Shown: positions 7,764 to 16,017 of the stretch, in pieces
Numbering within the stretch: the stretch's first letter is position 1
How the letters are laid out: each line of letters begins with the position of its first letter
Assembly: GCF_024519315.1 (NCBI RefSeq)
Contig: NZ_JANIIC010000089.1
Span: forward strand, 1 to 32,529
Direction: 5' to 3'
Length of the DNA stretch: 32,529 nt
Source: Streptomyces malaysiensis subsp. samsunensis
Lineage (GTDB): Bacteria > Actinomycetota > Actinomycetes > Streptomycetales > Streptomycetaceae
Translations under genes and position numbers: made by a program
The notes under the pieces: generated by a model
Seen by the model: only the letters and a program-made list of their open reading frames with translations
Databases searched by the model: none
Told to the model about the DNA's origin: nothing

Positions 7764-8692
7764 TACTGGAGCACGCCGACCGCCGTGCAGATACCGGCCT
7801 GGCGCAGCCGGAAGACGCACGTTCTGCCGTGGGAGGTGCACTCGACCACGGCCGGCGGATACGACTCGGTGAAGCGGATCGCCTTCATCCGGCAGACGAC
7901 GGGCCGGATCAGCGTCCCGCCGGTCGCCAGCGCCGCCGCCTGGCGGGCGCCCTCCAGCAGCACCAGCCCCGGCATATGGTCGCTCCAGTGGTCGAAGAAG
8001 AACGGATGGCGGGGGTCGGCGGGGTCGAGATAGACCACTCCCCCGTCCCGCACCACCAGGACGTCCCGGGCCGCGGGAACGGCCAGTTGCGCAGGTGAGG
8101 GCCGTACCGCGGCGCGCAGCCGACGGCGCGCGGTGTGTCCGTGGGCGGCGGCCCGGGTCTCCGCGTAGGTCGTGCCGTCGAGGAAGCGCGCGGTGCCCCC
8201 GGCCCAGGCGAAGAGCTTGCCGCCCGCCGACAGCACGACATCCAGCCGCATCCCGGTGACGAAACGCCCGCAGGGGCTGGTGCGGATGTCGGTGACGGCG
8301 GCCCGGCAGGTGATGTCGGAGGCGCCGTACGGCGCCCGGGGCTCGGTCTCGGGGTCCAGCCGGTAGGAGATGTCCCGGATCAGGAAATGCGCCCCCGCGG
8401 GCACCGCGTAGTACCGCGTGGGGATGTAGATCCCCAGTTCGCGCAGGGTTTCCGCGATCATCAGCGGATGGTGACGGCCGTCCCCGCCGTGCGGGAAGGT
8501 GGGATGGGACCTCGGCCACTGGGCCGCGGCCTCGAATCGATTGTCACCGTGCGTACGCACATCGGTGAGCAGCACCTCGGCCACCGAGACCCGGTGCACC
8601 GCCTCCCGCGCCACCGTGCGGGACCAGCTGAGCGGCCGCCCGGCGGGACCGGATGGCTCCGAAAGGCCATGAGCCTCACGAACGATCACCAT
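7757..8692 (-). CDS. afsA: AfsA-family gamma-butyrolactone biosynthesis protein
   Basis: The 311-residue product carries two AfsA (A-factor hotdog) repeats. The first runs from VHRVSVAEVLLTDV through SHPTFPHGGDGRHHPLMIAETLRELG. The second has HPFFFDHWSDHMPGLVLLEGA, closely resembling the HPxFFxxxxDHxPGMxLLEAARQA signature. AfsA/ScbA proteins condense dihydroxyacetone phosphate with a beta-ketoacyl-ACP, the first step in making A-factor-type autoregulators. The gene is divergent from an ArpA-type receptor, the usual arrangement. An in-frame TAG lies just upstream of the ATG, fixing the earliest possible start. No ribosome binding site is seen, so translation may be leaderless or nearly so. Length and domain order are normal. 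Confidence 0.92.
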   Translation of the reverse strand: MVIVREAHGLSEPSGPAGRPLSWSRTVAREAVHRVSVAEVLLTDVRTHGDNRFEAAAQWPRSHPTFPHGGDGRHHPLMIAETLRELGIYIPTRYYAVPAGAHFLIRDISYRLDPETEPRAPYGASDITCRAAVTDIRTSPCGRFVTGMRLDVVLSAGGKLFAWAGGTARFLDGTTYAETRAAAHGHTARRRLRAAVRPSPAQLAVPAARDVLVVRDGGVVYLDPADPRHPFFFDHWSDHMPGLVLLEGARQAAALATGGTLIRPVVCRMKAIRFTESYPPAVVECTSHGRTCVFRLRQAGICTAVGVLQYL

Positions 8693-8800
8693 AAAATACT
8701 AATAATGTTTGACCTGTCTCGCCTCATCACCATCACTGGCCGAAAGTCCGCTAAGTTCTCCCCGTCACATCCGATGTGCTGGTGTAAGGACGGCGAACAC
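8693..8800. promoter_or_regulatory. Divergent synthase/receptor promoter region with possible operator
   Basis: This 108-bp gap contains an A/T-rich island (8693-8713) directly abutting the AfsA start, with an ATACTAATAATGTTTGA core that loosely resembles butyrolactone autoregulatory elements. It also holds TTGACC at 8709-8714. Receptors of this family usually bind here to repress both genes. The operator match is weak and was judged by eye. Confidence 0.4.
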
Positions 8801-9442
8801 GTGCAAGAACGGGCCGAACAAACACGCCGATCCCTTCTGGAGGCCGCCGCATTCCTTTTCGACGAACGGGGATACGCCGGAACGAGCATCAGCGACATCA
8901 CGTCCAGGTCCGGCCACACCAGCGGCGCGATCTATTTCCATTACACGAGCAAGGAAAGGCTCGCGCTGGCCGTGGTGGAGGAGCACTTCGCCTCCTGGCC
9001 CCCGCTGATCGAGCGCTACACCGCCCTCGACTCGCCTCCGCTGGAACAACTGGTGCGGCTCAGCTTCGCGGTGGCCCGCGCCTTCCGCGATGACATCGTG
9101 GTCCGCGCCGGAGCCCGGCTGTGGGCCGAGCGCACCCTGATCGAGGCGCCCATGCCACCGCCGTTCGTGGGATGGATCAACGCCGTGGGCCAGATGATGG
9201 AGAAGGCGGGGGCCGAGGGCGATCTGGCCCCGCATGTCGATCCGCTGCCCGCCGCCCGGACCGTGGTCTGCGCCTTCTTCGGGCTGCACACCGTCTCCGA
9301 GGCCCTGGACGGGCGGCGGCTGGTCGAGGACCGCCTGGCCGATCTGTGGACCCTGCTGCTGCCCTCGCTCCAGGCCCGGCCCGGGGATCCGGCGGGGCTG
9401 CTGGCGCTCGCCCGCGCCGACTCGCCGCCCGCGCCGGAGTGA
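8801..9442 (+). CDS. TetR-family gamma-butyrolactone receptor (ArpA/ScbR type)
   Basis: A 213-residue DNA-binding repressor. The TetR helix-turn-helix is at residues 28-48 (TSISDITSRSGHTSGAIYFHY), matching ArpA-family proteins, and the ligand domain keeps the Trp (W125, in PPPFVGWINAV) that lines the butyrolactone pocket in CprB-like structures. Ligand binding would release it from DNA and induce its targets. The start was set at the GTG at 8801 because it gives the family's usual N-terminus (QERAEQTRRSLLEAA); AAGGA lies 10 nt upstream. It is divergent from the AfsA-type synthase, so it likely responds to the signal made by that enzyme. Confidence 0.9.
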   Translation: MQERAEQTRRSLLEAAAFLFDERGYAGTSISDITSRSGHTSGAIYFHYTSKERLALAVVEEHFASWPPLIERYTALDSPPLEQLVRLSFAVARAFRDDIVVRAGARLWAERTLIEAPMPPPFVGWINAVGQMMEKAGAEGDLAPHVDPLPAARTVVCAFFGLHTVSEALDGRRLVEDRLADLWTLLLPSLQARPGDPAGLLALARADSPPAPE

Positions 9443-9504
9443 GGCGCCCGCGCCGACCCCCGCCCACGTCGGAGTGAAGCACCCCCGGCGGCTCCCCGGC
9501 CCGG

Positions 9505-10188
9505 TCAGAGCGAGGCGCCCGCGCACATCACCAGCGTCTGGCCGGTGACCGCGCCGCCCTCCGGGCTCAGCAGGAACGACGTCAGCCCCGCCACCTCCTC
9601 CGGGCGGACCAGCCGGCCCAGCGGTGGCAGCACCGGCGGGGTGCGGCTACGGCCGGGGTCACGCAGCATGGGAGTGTCCGTCGGCCCCGGCGCCACCACG
9701 TTCACCGTGACCGCGCGGGGCGCGAGCTCGGCCGCCCAGGACCGGGCCAGGGCGGGCAGCGCCGCCTTGGTGGCGGCGTACTGGCTCTTGCCCGGAACGC
9801 CGGTCATCGTCCGGCTGCCCACCAGCACCACCCGGCCGCCGTCCGCGATCCGGTCCACCAGCGTGTCCACCAGGACGCCCGCCGCCTGCACATGGATCCG
9901 CCACATCAGAGCCCCGTCCTCGGGCTCGAGCTCCCCCAGCCGCGCCGAGCGCTGAACGCCCGCCGCGTGCACGATCGCGTCCACCCCGGCCACCGGGGCG
10001 AGCAGCTCGGGGAGGGTCTCCGGCCGGGACAGATCGGCCGGGATCCAGTGCGATCCCGCGACCGTGTGCGCGGGGGCCGTACGGCTCAGCCCGGTGATCC
10101 GCCACCCATCGGCCAGCAGCCGGGTGGCGATGGCGGCGCCGATACCCGAGCTGACACCGGTGACCACGGCGTGGCGGGGCTCAGCCAT
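9505..10188 (-). CDS. Short-chain dehydrogenase/reductase
   Basis: A 227-residue SDR with a nucleotide-binding TGVSSGIG (residues 10-17), NAG-like HAAG (75-78), catalytic S125, and YAATK with Y137 and K141. It should catalyse NAD(P)-dependent reduction or oxidation of an alcohol or keto group. The ATG overlaps the stop codon of the sialidase-like gene by 8 bp, implying translational coupling with that gene. It also converges on the butyrolactone receptor. SDRs of the BarS1/ScbB kind reduce the 6-keto group of some butyrolactones, so two roles are possible: sugar metabolism with the coupled gene, or signal tailoring. The coupling favours the first. Confidence 0.85.
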   Translation of the reverse strand: MAEPRHAVVTGVSSGIGAAIATRLLADGWRITGLSRTAPAHTVAGSHWIPADLSRPETLPELLAPVAGVDAIVHAAGVQRSARLGELEPEDGALMWRIHVQAAGVLVDTLVDRIADGGRVVLVGSRTMTGVPGKSQYAATKAALPALARSWAAELAPRAVTVNVVAPGPTDTPMLRDPGRSRTPPVLPPLGRLVRPEEVAGLTSFLLSPEGGAVTGQTLVMCAGASL

Positions 10189-11386
10189 CGGCCGCCCAAT
10201 CCGGTGCGACACGGACGTATTTGATGGCCTGGCGGTGGTAGGTGTACGCGATGTGCAGGGTGCCGTCGGGGCCCTGCCGGATGGTGGGGTAGGACAGCTC
10301 GCGGTTGAGCCGGTCGCGTGAGTTGTTGGTCAGGCAGTGGCCGTCGCCGGTGTCCAGATCGCGCCGTACGGGCCAGGTCAGGCCGTTGTCGGAGGACAGC
10401 GCGAGGGTCATCGGGGCGCGGGGCGCGCCCCAGAAGGCGCCGGGTGCCGAGGCGTCCCGCGCGGTCGCCGGGGCGGGGGCCCGAGCGGTGTGCCCCGCGT
10501 CGTCGATCTCGTCGTAGAGGGAGACGCGGCGGGCCGTGGCGTCCGCCCGGCTGCTGTGGTTGTAGACCAGCGCGAGCCGACCGTCGGCCAGCGGGACGTA
10601 CTGCACGGAGGAGTTGTTGTTGGGCAGTTCGGTGCGGACCGGCTCGCTCCAGGTCTCCCCGCCGTCGGTGCTGTGCGAGCGGTACACCGCGTCCGCCCAG
10701 CGGCTGCGGAAGAGGGCCAGCAGGGTGGTGTCCGGCAGTTGGTGGACGTTCATGTGCACACAGCCGGTCGAGCCCGGCACGGACCGCTCACGCCAGGTCC
10801 GCCCCTGGTCGTCGCTGACCATCACCGCACTGGTGTCATGGTCTCCGGCCCATTTGACCCCGGGGGTGGCCACGCAGTGGAACACCGGCAGCAGCCACCG
10901 GCCGGAGCCCAGAACGGCCACCGGCTGACGGATGAACACCCCACCCGCCTCGGTGGCCGGGAAGAGCGTACGCGGCGCGTCCCAGGTGGCGCCCGCGTCG
11001 GCGGACACCCGCAGCCGCACCTCCGCCGTGTCCTGGTCGCCCGCCCGCTGCGCGGTGTAGAGCAACCACAGCTCACCGGCCGGGGTGGGGAACAGCAACG
11101 GGTTCTGCTCCGAGCGGGTGGCGTCGCCGGACAGCCGGACCGGCTCCGTCCAGGTGCCGGAGCCCGGGGCGAGCCGGGAGAACCACACGGAGATGTCCGG
11201 TACGCCCTCCTGAGTGCCGCCGAACCACACACAGCCGAGATCCCCTCCGGGCAGCACGGTGAGATTGGCGGCATGGTTCTGCACGGCGGGCGCGGGCAGA
11301 AACGCCTCCTGGCACGCCGGGTCACCGGGGCGCACCCGGAGCCGTCCGTCGGTCGGCGGCAGAGCGGTGTCATGGTCGGCGGTCAT
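10181..11386 (-). CDS. Sialidase-family (BNR/Asp-box) beta-propeller protein
   Basis: The 401-residue product has four Asp boxes, SxDxGxTW, at about 128-135 (SADAGATW), 191-198 (SDDQGRTW), 239-246 (STDGGETW) and 331-338 (SSDNGLTW). That predicts a six-bladed propeller of the exo-sialidase superfamily. FRSR (226-229) may supply a ligand-binding Arg, and NRELSYPTI near the C-terminus may supply the conserved Tyr region. There is no signal peptide, so it is probably cytosolic, unlike secreted sialidases. The substrate may be another acidic sugar. The start is the ATG at 11386, preceded by GAGGAG 10 nt upstream; an open frame continues upstream through low-complexity DNA but is not convincing. 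It is co-transcribed and coupled with the SDR. Confidence 0.8.
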   Translation of the reverse strand: MTADHDTALPPTDGRLRVRPGDPACQEAFLPAPAVQNHAANLTVLPGGDLGCVWFGGTQEGVPDISVWFSRLAPGSGTWTEPVRLSGDATRSEQNPLLFPTPAGELWLLYTAQRAGDQDTAEVRLRVSADAGATWDAPRTLFPATEAGGVFIRQPVAVLGSGRWLLPVFHCVATPGVKWAGDHDTSAVMVSDDQGRTWRERSVPGSTGCVHMNVHQLPDTTLLALFRSRWADAVYRSHSTDGGETWSEPVRTELPNNNSSVQYVPLADGRLALVYNHSSRADATARRVSLYDEIDDAGHTARAPAPATARDASAPGAFWGAPRAPMTLALSSDNGLTWPVRRDLDTGDGHCLTNNSRDRLNRELSYPTIRQGPDGTLHIAYTYHRQAIKYVRVAPDWAADG

Positions 11387-11740
11387 GGTCGCCGGGCTCC
11401 TCAGGGTTGCGGTGATACGGAAATGTGTACGGCCGGCCCCAAGGACGCGCCCGAGGGGCGGCTCCGGGTGTCCGGGGGCGGGAGCCGCATATCGACCGGG
11501 CCGGGAAGTGGCCTTCCCCCGGCCCCGACCCGCGGCCGAGCCACGGGCCCCGATACCAACCGGACCCCCGGCCCGGGAGGACGCGCCTGACAGGCGTCCC
11601 GGGCGCAGCGGGCAAAACCCCCGCCCCGAGGAGAGACGCCGCCCGACGGAGTCCGGGGCCATCGGGGGCCCTCCCACAGCAACACCCTGCGGCCACGCCG
11701 CACGGCACGGCGGCGAAGCGAGGCGCCGCGGCCGTACCGC

Positions 11741-11830
11741 GCGGTGCGGCGCGGCGCGGGGCGGCGCGGGGCGGCACGGGGCGGCACGGCGCGGCACGGG
11801 GCGGCACGGGGCGGCACGGCGCGGCGCGGG
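11741..11830. repeat. Nine-copy 10-bp GC-rich tandem repeat
   Basis: Nine consecutive units of GCGGCRCGGS in exact 10-bp register, varying only between GCGGCGCGGG, GCGGCACGGG and GCGGCACGGC, plus a first unit GCGGTGCGGC. Array length is likely to vary by slippage. No coding role is seen. Confidence 0.85.
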
Positions 11831-11873
11831 GCGCCGCCGTCCGGGAGCCGGGGCGGAGGGGCGTTCGGGGTCC

Positions 11874-11888
11874 AGGGGCGGAGCCCCT
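11874..11888. terminator. Streptomycete intergenic hairpin repeat
   Basis: AGGGGC-GGA-GCCCCT forms a 6-bp stem with a 3-nt loop downstream of the aldo/keto reductase gene (stop at 11926, minus strand). It is of the same type as the GGGGCTCCGCCCC hairpin at 24447-24463 and probably acts as a terminator. Confidence 0.5.
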
Positions 11889-11925
11889 TGGTTCGGGAAG
11901 GGGCGGGGTGGGGAAAACCACGGGC

Positions 11926-12945
11926 CTACCGGTTGTACGCGGGCATCGGCCCACGCAGCCGCGCCCCCACCTCGTCGCACGCCGCCACCACATCGCCCGG
12001 AAGCGGCCCCGCCGTGGCCGCGTCCAGGTTGGACCGGAGGTGCTCGATCCGGGAGCCGCCCAGCAGGAGGGCGTCCACTCCGTCGCGGAACAGCAGCCAG
12101 CGCAGCGAGAGGTCCGTCAGCGGGATGGACGCCTCGTCCGCGATCCGGCCCAGGTCGCGTACGGCCTCGAAGAGCCCCGCGTCCCAGTAGCGCTCCCGGT
12201 ACATGGCGGCCACCCGTGAGTCGCCGAAGCGGCCCGACTCCGGCCGCTCCTCAAACGTATGACGCCCCGTCAGCAGCCCGCCGCCGAGCGGGTTGTAGAC
12301 CATGGTGCGCAGTCCACTGGTGGCCGCGTACTCCCGGTATTCCTCCTCGATCCGCCGCGCCAGCAGGTTGTAGAGCTGCTGGGCCACCACCGGGCGCGGG
12401 GCGCCGACCCGCTCGGCGGTGTGGGTGATCTCGGCGATCTGCCAGGCGGCGTAGTTGGAGACGCCGAGCGCCCGGATCTTGCCCTCGGCGAGGAACTCGG
12501 CGACCGTGCCCAGCGTCTCCTCCAGCGGTGTGGAGCGGTCGGGCTGGTGGAGATAGAACAGGTCGACATGGTCGGTGCCCAGACGGCGCAGGCTGCCTTC
12601 GAGGGCCGCGCGCATTCCGCGCGCGGACAGCGGTGAGTGGTCACCGGCGTCCGGGTGCGGCATACCGGCCTTGGTGGCGAGCACGATCCGGTCGCGGCGC
12701 CCGGGCAGCAGCTCGGCGAGGATCGTCTCGGTGGTGCCGCCCGCGTAGGCGTTGGCGGTGTCCACGCCCGTCACCCCGGCGTCCAGCGCGGTGTCCAGCA
12801 TCGCGGCGGCGCCCGCGCGGTCCACCGTGTCGCCGAAGGTCATGGTGCCCAGCACCAGCCGCGAGAGCGGCACCGGGGTTCCGGGGAGGGCGACCCCGCC
12901 GGGCGACGCGTGGGCGGTGGTGTGGGTCTGCGCATGCGCGTTCAC
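11926..12945 (-). CDS. Aldo/keto reductase
   Basis: A 339-residue TIM-barrel oxidoreductase using NADPH. The catalytic tetrad is visible as D62, Y67 (DTANAYAGG), K92 (ATKAG) and H133 (FYLHQPD). The C-terminal cofactor region includes SRIEHLRSNLDA. The start was placed at a GTG (12945) with AGGAG 7 nt upstream; an in-frame ATG at 12993 lacks such a site and would translate a 9-bp tandem repeat. It probably reduces or oxidises a sugar or aldehyde. It lies divergently from the acid-sugar kinase genes and upstream of the sialidase-like/SDR pair, so it may belong to the same sugar pathway. Confidence 0.85.
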   Translation of the reverse strand: MNAHAQTHTTAHASPGGVALPGTPVPLSRLVLGTMTFGDTVDRAGAAAMLDTALDAGVTGVDTANAYAGGTTETILAELLPGRRDRIVLATKAGMPHPDAGDHSPLSARGMRAALEGSLRRLGTDHVDLFYLHQPDRSTPLEETLGTVAEFLAEGKIRALGVSNYAAWQIAEITHTAERVGAPRPVVAQQLYNLLARRIEEEYREYAATSGLRTMVYNPLGGGLLTGRHTFEERPESGRFGDSRVAAMYRERYWDAGLFEAVRDLGRIADEASIPLTDLSLRWLLFRDGVDALLLGGSRIEHLRSNLDAATAGPLPGDVVAACDEVGARLRGPMPAYNR

Positions 12946-13299
12946 TGCGTTGCTCCTGGTTCCTGTGGTTCCCGTGGGTCTTGTGGTTCCCATAGTTCCC
13001 GTTCCCGTGGTCCCTGGTCGGTCGCGATCGTGGACACGGGAGGGCCGGAACGTAGGGGGTACGGGTCAGCGTTGACCTCTCGGCAGTTCTGAGGCGAGCG
13101 ACCGGTTCGCTCGACCCGTGCGGCGCCCGGATGACGGCCGTACGGGTCAAAGTGTCGCGACGGTCACCGTGACATGAGTGCGCGCTTTACGCAATAGCTC
13201 TCGCGCACTTCGCGCAAAGTATGTCATCATCGGGACCACGGAGACGATGTCGCCAGCAGCGCGTCGCTCCGTCGGTCATGGTCATTCGAGGAGGTACCG
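12946..13299. promoter_or_regulatory. Divergent AKR / acid-sugar kinase promoter region
   Basis: A 354-bp gene-free region. Next to the reductase start lies a 9-bp tandem repeat (12958-13002). Near the kinase lie two 14-bp direct repeats, at 13180-13193 and 13203-13216 (11 of 14 positions match, 23 bp apart, GCGC-C-TT..CGCA), which are candidate binding sites for the DeoR regulator encoded downstream. GAGGAGG at 13288-13294 is the kinase ribosome binding site. Confidence 0.5.
12958..13002. repeat. 9-bp tandem repeat in the reductase leader
   Basis: Five imperfect units of GGTTCCCGT in register, ending just upstream of the AGGAG ribosome binding site of the aldo/keto reductase. On the mRNA strand the units read ACGGGAACC-like. 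They could be a slippage-prone leader element. Confidence 0.65.
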
Positions 13300-14970
13300 G
13301 TGGACATGGCGGCCAGCCGGAGGCTGTTGGCCATCGCGGATGACCTGTCAGGCGCCGCGGAGGTGGCGGCGGCGCTTCATTCGCGCACAACACGCAGTCG
13401 AGTGCTGCTGATAGGCAGGCCCGGTGCGGTGAACGGCGGGGTGAGCGATGAGGTGAACGGCGCCGGGACGACCGGTGCGGTGAACGGCGGGGTGGCGAGG
13501 GCTCTACGCCCCCGCCACCCCGGCGAGGCGACCGTCCTGGACCTCGACTCCCGCTATCGCCCGGCCACCGAGGCGGCCGAGGCGGTCCGCGAGGCGCTGC
13601 GGCTGTCCTCGCCGGACGAGAACGCTCCAGATGCCCTGGACACCCTGGTACTGAAGAAGATCGACTCGCTGCTGCGGGGCAATGTCGCCGCCGAGATCGC
13701 CGCCCTCGGCGAGGGCGGGGCCGGTGTGGTGCTCGCCCCCGCGCTGCCGATCGCCGGGCGCGTGGTGCGCTCGGGCGTCGTCCACCTCGGCGGAGTGGCA
13801 CTCCACGAGAGCGACGCATGGCGCGCCGAAACCCTGCCTCCACCCGCCTCGGTGGTCCACGCGCTCGGCGGCCTGCCGACCGCGCTGGTCCCGCTGACGA
13901 CCGTACGGGCCTCCCGCCGCACCCTGCTGACCGCGCTGCGCACGGCCGCGGCGGCCGGACGGGTGGCGATCTGCGACGCGGAGACGGACGCCGACCTCGA
14001 CGCGGTCGTCGAAGCGGCGCTCGCCGAGGGCTCCCGAATGCGGCTGGTCGGCTCGGGCGGCCTGGCCCTGGCCCTCGGCCGTCATCTGAGAACGACCCTG
14101 AATGCGATCGGGGCCGGGGCAGCTCCGGCCGCCACCGGGAAGCGGGGTGCTCCGGCTGCCGACGCGGCTCCGGCCGCTCCACCCGCCGAGATGGCGGTGG
14201 GAGCAACCGAGGCGGCCGCGTCCCCCGCGAGCGCCGGGAAGCCCGTGCTGGTCGTGGTCGGTACGGCCGAACCGGCCGCCGCCGAACAGGTGCGGCGCCT
14301 GGTCGAGGACGGGGCCGTCCACCATCAACTCCCGCTCGCGGGGCTGCTGTCGGGCGGGTCCCCGGTGCGGCTGCCCCCGCTGACCGCCCCGGTCACGGTC
14401 GTCTCCCTCGGCGCCCCGTCCGGGGCCCCGGATCCGGCGCCGCCCCACGGGGCCGTGGCCACGGACACGGCGCCCCTCCCCTCCCCCCGGCCGACGCCCG
14501 AGGCCGTCACACCGGCCGCCGCCTCGGGCCCGGCGCCCAAACCGGCCCCCAGCCCCGCACCCCACCCCGCACCCGACACCCCACCCACCCCGGCGTCACC
14601 GCCCGTCGCCGCGGCCGACCGCACCAGGCCGGACCGGTCAGACGGCGAGACGGGCAAACAGCCGGGGGCCGTCTCCGGGCGGCGGCTGGTGCTGGGGCTC
14701 GCCCGCGTCATCGGCGACGCCGTCGCCGCACACCACGGCGCCGTGGATCTCGTGCTGACCGGCGGTGAAACGGCACGCCGCGTACTGGACGCCCTGGCCG
14801 TGGCCGAGCTCGACCCGGTCGGCCAGGTGCACCACGGCGCCGTCCATCTCTCCACCCCCGACGGGCGATCCGTCGTGACCCGACCGGGCAGCTTCGGCGA
14901 TCCCGATTCCCTGCGCCAGATCGTCCAGGCGCTGCGCCCCCACTCGACCGAACGGAAGGTCACCCCATGA
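13300..14970 (+). CDS. Four-carbon acid sugar kinase family protein (DUF1537)
   Basis: The N-terminal sugar-binding domain shows LLAIADDLSGAAEVAA, DSRYRP and LKKIDSLLRGN. The C-terminal nucleotide-binding domain shows DLVLTGGETARRVLDAL, followed by VHHGAVHLSTPDG and VVTRPGSFGD. DUF1537 kinases phosphorylate tetronates such as D-threonate or D-erythronate at C4, and the product is then oxidised by the PdxA2-type enzyme encoded next (ATGA overlap). At 556 residues it is long for the family. The excess lies in a Gly/Asn insertion near residues 41-68, carrying a 23-bp direct repeat (13421-13443, 13472-13494), and in a Pro/Ala-rich linker near 385-450. The start GTG has GAGGAGG 5 nt upstream. Confidence 0.88.
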   Translation: MDMAASRRLLAIADDLSGAAEVAAALHSRTTRSRVLLIGRPGAVNGGVSDEVNGAGTTGAVNGGVARALRPRHPGEATVLDLDSRYRPATEAAEAVREALRLSSPDENAPDALDTLVLKKIDSLLRGNVAAEIAALGEGGAGVVLAPALPIAGRVVRSGVVHLGGVALHESDAWRAETLPPPASVVHALGGLPTALVPLTTVRASRRTLLTALRTAAAAGRVAICDAETDADLDAVVEAALAEGSRMRLVGSGGLALALGRHLRTTLNAIGAGAAPAATGKRGAPAADAAPAAPPAEMAVGATEAAASPASAGKPVLVVVGTAEPAAAEQVRRLVEDGAVHHQLPLAGLLSGGSPVRLPPLTAPVTVVSLGAPSGAPDPAPPHGAVATDTAPLPSPRPTPEAVTPAAASGPAPKPAPSPAPHPAPDTPPTPASPPVAAADRTRPDRSDGETGKQPGAVSGRRLVLGLARVIGDAVAAHHGAVDLVLTGGETARRVLDALAVAELDPVGQVHHGAVHLSTPDGRSVVTRPGSFGDPDSLRQIVQALRPHSTERKVTP

Positions 14971-15986
14971 ACTCCTCCACCGATCCCGCCACGCTTCCGC
15001 TCATCGCGGTGACCATGGGCGACGGCGCCGGCATCGGACCCGAGGTGGTCGTCCCCGCGCTGCTCGACCCGGACACTCTGCGGCGCTGCCGGCCGGTGGT
15101 CATCGGGGACGCGGAGCGACTGCGGCAGGCCGCCCGGCTGCGCGACCTCGCATGCGAGATCGTCACCGTGGCCACGCCCGCGGAGGCGGCGTTCACCCCG
15201 GGCCGGATCAACGTCGTCGACCTCGGGCTGCTCCCCGCCGATCTGCCCTGGGGCAAGCTCTCCCCCGTGGCCGGGGACGCGGCCTACCAGTACATACGGA
15301 CCGCCGCCGAACTCGCCATGGACGGTGAGGTGCAGGGCATCTGCACCGCGCCGCTGAACAAGAAGGCGCTGCACGCGGGCGGCCATGTCTTCCCCGGCCA
15401 CACCGAACTGCTGGCCGAGCTCACCGGGGTCGAGGAGGTGTCGATGATGCTGGCCACCCCCACGGTGAAGGTCATCCACGTCACCACCCACATCGGGCTC
15501 ATCGACGCGGTGCGGAGGATCGAGCCCGGTCTGGTCGAGCGCACCGTGCGCCGCGGCCACGAGGCGATGGTCCGCGCGGGCACCCCCGAACCGGTGATCG
15601 GGGTGTGCGGGATCAATCCGCACGCGGGGGAGAACGGCCTGTTCGGCTACGGCGAGGAGGAGGAGAAGATCGTGCCCGCGCTGGAGGTGCTGCGCGCCGA
15701 CGGCATCGACGCCCGCGGCCCGCTCCCCGCCGACACCGCGTTCTTCCTGGCCGGGCGCGGCGACTACGACCTGATCGTGGCGATGTACCACGACCAGGGG
15801 CACGGCCCGGTCAAGGTGCTGGGCCTGGAGGCCGGGGTCAATCTGACCGTCGGTCTGCCCGTGATCCGCACCTCCGTGGACCACGGCACCGCCTTCGACA
15901 TCGCCGGTACGGGCACGGCCGACGCCGGTAGCATGATCGAGGCGCTGCGGCAGGCGGCCGAGATGTCGCCGTCCCCCGCCCGCTGA
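14967..15986 (+). CDS. pdxA2: PdxA2-type 4-phosphotetronate dehydrogenase
   Basis: A 339-residue member of the PdxA family. It starts with the typical VTMGDGAGIGPEV and keeps the metal-binding histidines H175 (TTHIGL), H219 (NPHAGE) and H275 (MYHDQGHGP), plus VDHGTAFDIAGTG. PdxA proper acts in vitamin B6 synthesis. When paired with a DUF1537 kinase and a DeoR regulator, as here, the PdxA2 group oxidises and decarboxylates D-threonate or D-erythronate 4-phosphate to dihydroxyacetone phosphate and CO2. The ATG overlaps the kinase stop by 4 bp, so the two are translationally coupled. Which isomer is used cannot be told from the sequence. Confidence 0.9.
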   Translation: MNSSTDPATLPLIAVTMGDGAGIGPEVVVPALLDPDTLRRCRPVVIGDAERLRQAARLRDLACEIVTVATPAEAAFTPGRINVVDLGLLPADLPWGKLSPVAGDAAYQYIRTAAELAMDGEVQGICTAPLNKKALHAGGHVFPGHTELLAELTGVEEVSMMLATPTVKVIHVTTHIGLIDAVRRIEPGLVERTVRRGHEAMVRAGTPEPVIGVCGINPHAGENGLFGYGEEEEKIVPALEVLRADGIDARGPLPADTAFFLAGRGDYDLIVAMYHDQGHGPVKVLGLEAGVNLTVGLPVIRTSVDHGTAFDIAGTGTADAGSMIEALRQAAEMSPSPAR

Positions 15987-16017
15987 CGCCCAGCCCATGG
16001 TGAGGAACGCGAGAGAT

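Larger units (their letters stand above)
11387..11925. other. Gene-free low-complexity interval
   Basis: No credible gene is seen in these 539 bp. The interval holds, in order, a 16-bp sequence at 11481-11496 whose exact reverse complement occurs at 28179-28194, a 10-bp tandem array (11741-11830), and a GC hairpin repeat near 11874-11888. All are intergenic repeat types common in streptomycetes. Open frames running through it are products of extreme G+C content. Confidence 0.7.

Noticed and set aside
9438..9524. Direct repeat GAG-GAGGCGCCCGCGC flanking the receptor/SDR junction as an attachment site
   Set aside because: Short, GC-rich, partly coding, only about 70 bp apart and with no mobile gene between the copies.
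11387..11980. N-terminal extension of the sialidase-like protein
   Set aside because: It would translate Arg/Pro/Ala repeats from the tandem array; a ribosome binding site supports the ATG at 11386.
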